This document shows, in pieces, positions 26,722-33,665 of a DNA stretch of 64,000 nt (position 1 is the first letter of the stretch; every line of letters begins with the position of its first letter). This stretch comes from an uncultured Chitinophagaceae bacterium (GTDB lineage Bacteria > Bacteroidota > Bacteroidia > Chitinophagales > Chitinophagaceae), in the NCBI GenBank assembly GCA_937907395.1, contig CALCII010000011.1:310001-374000 (forward strand), read 5' to 3'. Under the pieces are notes generated by a model. That model worked only from the letters and a program-made list of their open reading frames with translations, ran no database searches and was not told where the DNA came from. The translations under genes and the position numbers were made by a program.

Positions 26722-27075
26722 ATGAGTTACCAGCCAGGTAAACACCTTATTGCAACAATACATACGCAGCATTCATCACTACTTGAATCCTTTCAAAAAT
26801 GCAGGATTCTGGTTGATGAACTGATCCTTAAATTTCATTTGCATAAGTTGGGTGAAGTGTATCATGATTTTACACCGGGTGGATTTACTGCCGTAGTTTG
26901 CTTAAGTGAGAGCCATTTATCTATTCACACATGGCCTGAGTATGGCAAAGTCAATCTGGATATATACTTGAGTAATTTTCAGCGGAACAATGATAATGTT
27001 GTTCAGCAATTATTTGATTCATTGCAATCCTATTTCCAGGGAGAAACCGTTCACGTTCAAATTCTTACCCGGTAA
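26722..27075 (+). CDS. SpeD/SpeH-like pyruvoyl decarboxylase with Cys-to-Ser substitution
   Basis: 117 residues, the size of prokaryotic S-adenosylmethionine decarboxylase proenzymes. LSESHLSIHTWPEYG carries the self-cleavage Ser (S64, which becomes the pyruvoyl group) and the processing His69. Compared with the family, the catalytic Cys (position 83 in the Thermotoga enzyme) is Ser84 here (DIYLSNF where DLFTCG is usual). Processing should still work, but decarboxylation chemistry or substrate may differ. Some SpeD relatives are known to have changed substrate to ornithine or arginine. Its stop codon overlaps the next gene by one base (TAATG), so it heads the DUF4178/DUF350/aminopropyltransferase operon. 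Product: decarboxylated SAM or an altered amine. Confidence 0.88.
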   Translation: MSYQPGKHLIATIHTQHSSLLESFQKCRILVDELILKFHLHKLGEVYHDFTPGGFTAVVCLSESHLSIHTWPEYGKVNLDIYLSNFQRNNDNVVQQLFDSLQSYFQGETVHVQILTR

Positions 27076-28970
27076 TGCCAGTTGAAACCACTATATTATC
27101 CTGCCCGGTATGCAGCAGGGTTTCACAACTTCCTTCTTCGGGCATTAACCTGTGGTTGTGTAGTTGCGGCACAGTTATCTATCGGGAAAATGAAGTTTTA
27201 AAGACTAACACTGTTTTGGCTCTCAGAGACAGTGAAAGTGTATTTCAGCCAGGTGTAAGAGGAGAATGGCATAAGAGGAAATTTCAGCTAACAGGCAGAA
27301 TCAGAATCTGGTCCGCCGAAACTGTTTTAAATTATTGGACGGTTCTCTTTGAAGATGGCGAATTATGGTTCCTTGAAGAAGGCTATGGTTTATATACTTT
27401 CCTGGAACCGGAGCCTGAAACATTTATAACTAGTGAACAATTCAAAAAAATCAGTTATGATAGCAAACCTGTAACTAAAAAAGAGGCCAATTATATTCTT
27501 ACATCTGTCAGCGAAAGCAATAAAGTGGAAGTAGAAGGATTCGTGTCTATACCGGCAGATTGCAATTTGTTCACTGTATATGATTTCGCATCAGATAACG
27601 GCACACATGTTTTTATAACCCATTGGAGTAATCAGGTCTTGAAAGAATATGCCGGTTATCCGGTAAGTTTTGATGAATTACAATTAACCGGGCTACGGGA
27701 ACAAACAAAACAGGATTTTTCATTTCAATGTAAGAATTGCCCTGAGCAGATTGTAATCAATGCATTCCCTCAATCTCAGAGTTGTGCCTGTAAGCGTTGT
27801 GGAACCGGGTATAAGTATAATACAGGAAGTGGCTTTGTAAAAGCCTTTAAGCAAAAGGATCATTATACGCCACAATTTCAGTTGGGAACTACAGGTTTTC
27901 TTGATGGAGTTGAGTGGAAGGTTATTGGTTGTGTACAAAAAGAGGAGAGTAATAGTTATAAGGCAAGGTGGAGGGAGTATACTTTGTATAACAGGTTTTA
28001 TGGATATGCGTTCCTTAGTGAGTTTAATAATCATTGGATTTTTTTGAAAGAGCGTGCTGATGCGCCTGTGTTGAAAAATGAAAAAATTCATGACTTTACT
28101 TATGAGTATGAATCATTCACCATATTTAATGAATATAAGTACGAGATTGTTTCTGCATATGGTGAATTTCCTTATAATGTATTTAATAATGAAGATGTAA
28201 AAGCCAAAGAGTTTATTTCTCCGCCAGAAATATGGATCCGTGAAAAGAGCAGTAGTGAGGGTGTTCGTTGGTATTTTGGATATCATGTTCGGCCATCCTT
28301 AATAAAAAGGGCATTCAGGCCGGATGTTCCATTTGGTTTTCGGAAAGGTATTGGGGCGGTGCAACCAACAGGGTATAAAAACCCTTTAAAATTAGCAGTA
28401 ATTACTTTGGTGGCTGTTTTGCTTTTATTACTTATACATGGTGTTTACTCATTTACACAACAAAAGAAAGTTTTATACCATGGTGTGCTTTTGTTTTCGG
28501 ATTCTATAAACACAGCTACCTATTTTTCTCAGCCATTCATATTGGACAAATACAGTAGTAATCTCGAATTATTAATAGATGCTGATGTGAGTAATAGCTG
28601 GGCAGAGTTGAATGCCAGTTTGGTAAATACCAAAACGGGAAAGGAATATTCCGTTGAAAAGGGGGTTGAGTATTATTTTGGTTATACCGATGGCGAAAGC
28701 TGGACAGAAGGTTCCACCAGATCAGAAGTGTATATAACAGGTATACCTGCGGGAACGTACCAGCTGCAATTAATTGCATCAAAAGAACCATCTCAATCAT
28801 TACAATCCATGAATGTAACGGCTGTTTATGATGCAGAATCGCCCAGAAATGTCGCCATTCCAATCATTATAATAGTTTTATTTGCGGGAGGATCTTTTTT
28901 AATTACTCAGGTGTTTGAACGGGAGCGTTGGAGAGATAGTCCATTTTCAACATATACATATGAAGAATAA
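27075..28970 (+). CDS. Zinc-ribbon, DUF4178 membrane protein
   Basis: 631 residues. It begins with a zinc ribbon (CPVCSRV...CSCG). Two DUF4178-type beta domains follow: GEWHKRKFQLTGRIRIW with YWTVLFEDGELWFLEEGYG, and FLDGVEWKVIGCVQKEESNS with WREYTLYNRFYGYAFLSEF. A second ribbon (CKNC...CACKRCG) lies between them. Membrane helices occur near residues 436-457 (LAVITLVAVLLLLLIHGVY) and 598-614 (IPIIIIVLFAGGSFLI), with an exposed beta domain between them. DUF4178 has no proven function but is often found beside DUF350 and spermidine-synthase-like genes (general knowledge). It overlaps speD by one base and the next small gene by 11, so translational coupling is likely. It may be the scaffold of the pathway. 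Confidence 0.8.
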   Translation: MPVETTILSCPVCSRVSQLPSSGINLWLCSCGTVIYRENEVLKTNTVLALRDSESVFQPGVRGEWHKRKFQLTGRIRIWSAETVLNYWTVLFEDGELWFLEEGYGLYTFLEPEPETFITSEQFKKISYDSKPVTKKEANYILTSVSESNKVEVEGFVSIPADCNLFTVYDFASDNGTHVFITHWSNQVLKEYAGYPVSFDELQLTGLREQTKQDFSFQCKNCPEQIVINAFPQSQSCACKRCGTGYKYNTGSGFVKAFKQKDHYTPQFQLGTTGFLDGVEWKVIGCVQKEESNSYKARWREYTLYNRFYGYAFLSEFNNHWIFLKERADAPVLKNEKIHDFTYEYESFTIFNEYKYEIVSAYGEFPYNVFNNEDVKAKEFISPPEIWIREKSSSEGVRWYFGYHVRPSLIKRAFRPDVPFGFRKGIGAVQPTGYKNPLKLAVITLVAVLLLLLIHGVYSFTQQKKVLYHGVLLFSDSINTATYFSQPFILDKYSSNLELLIDADVSNSWAELNASLVNTKTGKEYSVEKGVEYYFGYTDGESWTEGSTRSEVYITGIPAGTYQLQLIASKEPSQSLQSMNVTAVYDAESPRNVAIPIIIIVLFAGGSFLITQVFERERWRDSPFSTYTYEE

Positions 28971-29133
28971 TTCATCCATATTTATATCACTTTTGTCAGA
29001 ATTCCGATGGTTCATCGGTCTTGTGATAATTCTGATCATTTTTATGATTTACAATGATTTTACCGGGCAACGTATGTTCGATCAGTCTTCACAGAAGCAA
29101 TGGAACAGCAGTGGCCCTGGTTATCATAAATAA
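28960..29133 (+). CDS. Small membrane protein in polyamine operon, 57 residues
   Basis: The ATG at 28960 lies inside the end of the DUF4178 gene (11-bp overlap) and opens a 57-codon frame. FRWFIGLVIILIIFMIYNDF is a single membrane helix, followed by a polar tail ending SSGPGYHK. The tail's glycine/proline/tyrosine/histidine end is distinctive. It lies between two genes that are tightly spaced with it, and 19 bp separate it from DUF350. No family recognised; a small subunit of the membrane complex is a reasonable guess. Confidence 0.7.
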   Translation: MKNNSSIFISLLSEFRWFIGLVIILIIFMIYNDFTGQRMFDQSSQKQWNSSGPGYHK

Positions 29134-29152
29134 TTTAATTAAATCTATCGTT

Positions 29153-29356
29153 ATGTCACAGGCATTTATTAATTCAATTCTTTATTCTTTACTGGGTATT
29201 GGAATCTTACTGATCGTATTTGTGTTAGTGGAAGTATTGACTCCCAAGCATAACCTGCGTAAAGAGATTCTTGAAAACAAGAATATGGCATTGGCATTGT
29301 TAGCAGGTTTCTTCATGCTTTCCATGGCTATTATTATTGCATCGGCAATTCACTAA
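29153..29356 (+). CDS. DUF350 family membrane protein
   Basis: 67 residues with two membrane helices. The loop between them, LTPKHNLRKEILENKNMALA, matches the DUF350 signature, where an E(.)N.A pattern follows the first helix. The second helix, LLAGFFMLSMAIIIASAIH, is typical. DUF350 proteins (YjfL type in E. coli) are usually longer or duplicated, so this is a single-unit copy. No function is proven. It lies 3 bp before the aminopropyltransferase gene. Earlier in-frame codons from 29054 overlap the preceding gene and look unreal, so ATG 29153 is chosen. Confidence 0.85.
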   Translation: MSQAFINSILYSLLGIGILLIVFVLVEVLTPKHNLRKEILENKNMALALLAGFFMLSMAIIIASAIH

Positions 29357-29359
29357 CAA

Positions 29360-30883
29360 ATGAGGGCTAAAGAACACAGTGCTGAATGGGTATTGTTATT
29401 GGCGGTTCTGGTAATAGCAACATGTGGACTTATTTATGAGCTTGTTGCAGGAACCCTGGCCAGTTACTTGCTGGGCGATAGTGTGATGCAGTTCAGTACC
29501 ATCATAGGTGTTTACCTGTTTTCGATGGGAGTTGGTTCTTTTCTTTCAAAGTACTTATCGGGTAATTTGCTTCACTGGTTTATTCGAATAGAGTTGCTTG
29601 TTGGAGCTGTAGGAGGGTTTAGTGCAGCTATTTTGTTTTTGGTATTTCCTCTGGCCGCTTCCTTCCAGGTGATTTTATATTCACTGGTAGGGTTAACAGG
29701 AATTTTGGTTGGCCTTGAAATTCCATTGCTAATGCGGATTTTAGAGCATAAGGTAGAATTTAAAGAATTGGTAAGTCGTGTTTTTACCTTTGATTATATA
29801 GGAGCGTTACTGGCCTCGTTAATTTTTCCATTAATACTGGTACCCCGTTTAGGGTTAATTCGTACTTCTTTATTTTTTGGTATTTTAAATATTGGAGTGG
29901 GTTTTTACCTTTTGTATTTCTTTTCAGCTGAGTTAAAAAAAGCTGGCTTATTACGTGTTACAGCTGTTGTGCTGTTGTTACTGGAGCTGGTGGCTTTTGT
30001 TCTGTCAGAAAATATTCTGAGGTACAGCGAAACAATGGCTTATAATGATCAAATCGTATATGCGAAATCATCAACTTATCAAAGAATTGTATTAACCCGT
30101 AATAAAAGGGAGATGCGTTTGTTTTTAAACGGGAACCTGCAGTTTAGTTCGGCTGACGAATACCGTTACCATGAAGCACTTGTGCATCCCGCACTTTCAT
30201 CAATCGATAATCCAAAACGGGTTCTTGTATTAGGTGGCGGCGATGGGTTGGCCGTTCGGGAGTTGCTCCGGTATGCTTCTGTCGAAAAGATTACTCTGGT
30301 AGATCTGGATCCGGAAATGACAAGGTTGTTTCGATCGCAAAGTATACTCCTGAAGTTGAACGGGAATTCGCTATTGAATCCTAAAGTGAAAGTGATTAAC
30401 AGCGATGCTTTTATTTGGCTGCGGAACAATACCGAAACCTTTGATGCGGTGGTGGTTGATTTTCCGGATCCCTCGGGATTCTCTATTGGTAAACTGTACA
30501 GTACACTTTTTTACAATTACCTGAAACCGGCATTGAAAGAAAATGGTGTTGCTGTAATTCAAAGCACATCTCCATATGTAGCACCTAATAGCTTTTGGTG
30601 TGTGGATGAAACATTGAAATCTGTAGGGTTTTTCACGAAGCCGTATCATAATTATGTCCCATCTTTTGGAGAGTGGGGTTATATCATTGCTGTCAGGAAG
30701 AATAAGGAAAGCTGGTTTCAACATTTGCCTTCGTCTTTACGCTATTTGAATGCAACCACACTACAGCAGATGTTTGTGTTTCCTGATGACATGAAAGCAA
30801 AAATTAAGTTGCAACCAAACAAATTGAACAACCAGGCATTGGTTCATTATTTTGAAGAAGAATGGGGTAAATTCCTTGATTGA
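29360..30883 (+). CDS. Membrane-anchored spermidine-synthase-like aminopropyltransferase
   Basis: 507 residues. The first ~215 residues contain about seven membrane helices (LVLLAVLVIATCGLIYELVA at the start, with ASYLLGDSVMQFSTIIGVYL). The C-terminal ~290 residues form a Rossmann methyltransferase-like spermidine synthase domain. It has VLVLGGGDGLAVRELLRY, VDLDPEMTRL, SDAFIWLRN and VVDFPDPSGFSIGKLYS, the DxPDP-type active-site segment. Membrane-fused spermidine synthases are widespread and mostly uncharacterised. With the upstream SpeD relative supplying the amine donor, it should add an aminopropyl or related group to an acceptor at the membrane (inference). The next gene follows after 5 bp. 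Confidence 0.9.
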   Translation: MRAKEHSAEWVLLLAVLVIATCGLIYELVAGTLASYLLGDSVMQFSTIIGVYLFSMGVGSFLSKYLSGNLLHWFIRIELLVGAVGGFSAAILFLVFPLAASFQVILYSLVGLTGILVGLEIPLLMRILEHKVEFKELVSRVFTFDYIGALLASLIFPLILVPRLGLIRTSLFFGILNIGVGFYLLYFFSAELKKAGLLRVTAVVLLLLELVAFVLSENILRYSETMAYNDQIVYAKSSTYQRIVLTRNKREMRLFLNGNLQFSSADEYRYHEALVHPALSSIDNPKRVLVLGGGDGLAVRELLRYASVEKITLVDLDPEMTRLFRSQSILLKLNGNSLLNPKVKVINSDAFIWLRNNTETFDAVVVDFPDPSGFSIGKLYSTLFYNYLKPALKENGVAVIQSTSPYVAPNSFWCVDETLKSVGFFTKPYHNYVPSFGEWGYIIAVRKNKESWFQHLPSSLRYLNATTLQQMFVFPDDMKAKIKLQPNKLNNQALVHYFEEEWGKFLD

Positions 30884-30888
30884 AGTTC

Positions 30889-32496
30889 ATGAAAAGAAGA
30901 ACGTTTATAAAACTGAGCATTGCCGCAGGAAGTGCAGCAGCAATTGGTTTATCCTGTAAAGGTAAGCGTAGGGTTAAAGGTTCTGTAAAGGGGGCTTCTT
31001 CTTCTATTGGTCATTTGTTAAGAGAACAGATTTTGGGCGAACCTGTTTCTTTTATTAAAAAAGAAGTTGTTATTGTAGGATCCGGCATCAGCGGATTGTC
31101 TGCTGCGAGGCAACTCCATAGAAAAGGGCTGAAAGATTTTCTTATGTTGGAGCTGGAGGAATATGCAGGAGGAAATGCAGCAAGTGGTCATAACGAAATT
31201 TCTTCATTCCCCCTGGGTGCGCATTATGTACCCATCCCCAATCCGGGATTACAAGACTATCTTGATTTTCTGAAAGAGGAGGATGTGATTACTTCTTTTG
31301 ATGGAAACGGATTGCCTGTTTACAATGAAGCTTATTTGTGCTTTGATCCGGAAGAACGCTTGTTTATAAACGGGCATTGGCAGGATGGACTTGTTCCTTC
31401 ATTTGGTGTGCCCGAAACAGATCTTAAACAGATTGCCGGTTTTCTTTCGAAGATGCAACAGTTCCGGTTAGAGAAGGGAAGTGATGGGAAAGATGCTTTT
31501 GCAATACCTGTAAATAATTCAAGTACCGATATACAATACCGTAAACTGGATGAGATAACAATGAAACAATGGATGGAAATAAATGGGTTCACCAGCACAT
31601 ATCTGCAATGGTATGTTAACTATTGTACAAGGGATGATTTTGGAACCTGTTATCATGAGTGCAGTGCATGGGCAGGAATTCATTATTTCGCAGGAAGAAA
31701 AGGGGTGGCTTCCAATGCAACTTATAGCGATGTATTAACCTGGCCGGAAGGAAACGGATTCCTGGTAAGTAAACTGGAAAAAGCTGTTCAGCAAAACATT
31801 CTGACAGGAAGTTTGGTTATAGGTGTTGAGTTAAAAGAGGAAAAGGTTGTTGTAAAATATTTAGATGTTGCCAAAAAGGAAGTAAGAGCCGTTATTGCCG
31901 AACACTGCATTCTTTGTGTTCCGCAATTTGTTGCAGCACGTTTGTTGAAAGACAAAAATCGTGTTGAAATCATAAAACAGAAGTTTAGGTATACTCCTTG
32001 GATGGTAGTCAATATAGTTACACCTACTTTAGAAGAACGATCTGGAGAAGTGATGAGTTGGGATAATGTAATTTATAACAGTCAATCTTTGGGTTATGTT
32101 AATGCCACCCATCAGTTGCTTCAACAACAGGTCCCCCGCAAGAACCTGACTTATTATTTACCACTCACATCAAAAGATCCATCAAGTGCCCGTAAAGAGG
32201 CTTCAGAAATAACACATGATGAATGGGTGCAGTTGCTGATCAATGATTTAAAGATTGTACATCCCGATATTGAAGATAAAATGGAGGAAGTAAATATTAC
32301 ATTATGGGGGCATGCCATGGCACAGCCACTTCCCGGAATGATTCACGGAGGTTTAAGGAATCAGTTAAGTGAATCGATCGCAGGCAAAATTCATTTTGCA
32401 CATACAGATCTGGCCGGCATCAGCATTTTTGAAGAAGGGTTCTACCAGGGTATTAATGCGGCAAATAAAATAATCAATTATGCAGCCTCTGTCTGA
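30889..32496 (+). CDS. Tat-exported FAD amine oxidoreductase
   Basis: 535 residues. The N-terminus MKRRTFIKLSIAAGSAAAIG is a twin-arginine signal (RRTFIK), followed by Cys at LSC, so export as a folded flavoprotein, possibly lipid-anchored, is expected. VVIVGSGISGLSAARQLHRK is the dinucleotide-binding GxGxxG, and LELEEYAGGNAASGHN is the flavin amine-oxidase second motif. The C-terminal end (HFAHTDLAGISIFEEGFYQG) is the FAD-binding finish of this family. The substrate is probably an amine, plausibly the operon's product. The first ATG after the upstream stop is 30889; an in-frame TTG at 30880 is overlapped by the previous gene. The stop overlaps the next gene by 17 bp. Confidence 0.88.
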   Translation: MKRRTFIKLSIAAGSAAAIGLSCKGKRRVKGSVKGASSSIGHLLREQILGEPVSFIKKEVVIVGSGISGLSAARQLHRKGLKDFLMLELEEYAGGNAASGHNEISSFPLGAHYVPIPNPGLQDYLDFLKEEDVITSFDGNGLPVYNEAYLCFDPEERLFINGHWQDGLVPSFGVPETDLKQIAGFLSKMQQFRLEKGSDGKDAFAIPVNNSSTDIQYRKLDEITMKQWMEINGFTSTYLQWYVNYCTRDDFGTCYHECSAWAGIHYFAGRKGVASNATYSDVLTWPEGNGFLVSKLEKAVQQNILTGSLVIGVELKEEKVVVKYLDVAKKEVRAVIAEHCILCVPQFVAARLLKDKNRVEIIKQKFRYTPWMVVNIVTPTLEERSGEVMSWDNVIYNSQSLGYVNATHQLLQQQVPRKNLTYYLPLTSKDPSSARKEASEITHDEWVQLLINDLKIVHPDIEDKMEEVNITLWGHAMAQPLPGMIHGGLRNQLSESIAGKIHFAHTDLAGISIFEEGFYQGINAANKIINYAASV

Positions 32497-33574
32497 CACA
32501 TTTAAAGCACAGCCCTGGATTGGTAAGCCATGGATTGAGACAGTGTTCATTCTTATGCCTCCTTTTCTTAGTTTACTTTTAGTGGTAATATTTCCCGGTC
32601 TGTTTCAAAATCAAAAAGGAGTAACCGATGCGGGTTGGGTAATTTTAATTTTACTCATAGATGTAGCACATGTTTACAGTACTTTGTACCGAACCTATTT
32701 TGATCCGCTATCTTTCCGGAAACAAAAATCAATTCTAACAGCAATTCCATTTATAGGATTTGTGATTGGTGTTTTGCTTTACTCTGTAAGCAGTGCTTTG
32801 TTCTGGCGGGTGTTGGCTTATACTGCTGTATTTCATTTTATTCGTCAGCAATATGGATTCATGCGTGTATACAGTCGCAAAGAAATCAATCCTGGAAAGT
32901 GGTCTCTTTGGATTGATAAAACGGTTATTTATTATGCAACCCTCTACCCTTTATTGTTTTGGCATTTAAAAGGTCCCCGCAATTTTAATTGGTTTACAGA
33001 CAGTGATTTCCTTTTCTTTAAATCTGATGTTCTGCTAACAATTTTTACTGTTTTGTATATAATCATTATTAGTGTTTACGTTTTTTCAGAACTGATTAAA
33101 TGGATCCGTGATAGGTATATCAATTTTCCAAAACTGGCAGTAATATCAGGAACCTGTCTTTCATGGTATTTTGGAATTGTTTATTTCAATGGAGATATGG
33201 CTTTTACATTATTAAATGTTGTGAGTCATGGTATTCCTTACATGGCACTGGTATGGTTGTATGGCGAGAAAAATTACTCACAATCAAAAAGGGGAACCCA
33301 ATTCCTCAGGTTGATTTTCAGTGCCAGGGGATTGATTGTGTTTCTTGGTTTGTTGTTTTTGTTTGCCTGGATTGAGGAAGCCATTTGGGATTTGTTTGTT
33401 TGGAAAGAGCACAGTTCTGTTTTTGGTATTACAGGAATGGAGCTGCCAGAATTGAGTCAACCACTATTGAGTTTTCTGATTCCCTTGCTTGCCTTGCCAC
33501 AGATTACTCATTATATTCTGGATGGTTTTATCTGGAAGATCAGGAAAGAAGAGTTTAAATGGAGTAATGAGTGA
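32480..33574 (+). CDS. Histidine-rich polytopic membrane protein, last gene of polyamine operon
   Basis: 364 residues, about nine hydrophobic helices. Conserved-looking histidines sit at helix ends: DVAHVYSTLYRTYFD, FHFIRQQYGFMRVY, NVVSHGIPYMALVWLY and LPQITHYILDGFIWK. Such a set could bind a di-metal site, as in membrane hydroxylases, desaturases or the Brp/Blh-type oxygenases, but I cannot identify a family with confidence. The gene overlaps the oxidoreductase by 17 bp and so is translationally coupled. It probably completes the pathway, as an oxygenase or a transporter of its product. No terminator is visible before the convergent recQ gene. Confidence 0.7.
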   Translation: MQPLSDTFKAQPWIGKPWIETVFILMPPFLSLLLVVIFPGLFQNQKGVTDAGWVILILLIDVAHVYSTLYRTYFDPLSFRKQKSILTAIPFIGFVIGVLLYSVSSALFWRVLAYTAVFHFIRQQYGFMRVYSRKEINPGKWSLWIDKTVIYYATLYPLLFWHLKGPRNFNWFTDSDFLFFKSDVLLTIFTVLYIIIISVYVFSELIKWIRDRYINFPKLAVISGTCLSWYFGIVYFNGDMAFTLLNVVSHGIPYMALVWLYGEKNYSQSKRGTQFLRLIFSARGLIVFLGLLFLFAWIEEAIWDLFVWKEHSSVFGITGMELPELSQPLLSFLIPLLALPQITHYILDGFIWKIRKEEFKWSNE

Positions 33575-33665
33575 ATGTATTAAAACTCAAACAATTTTTA
33601 ATTTAATACTGTTCTGCCGGCAGTTGTTAAAAAGGCAGCTTGAAGAACTGGCTTACAACACCACA

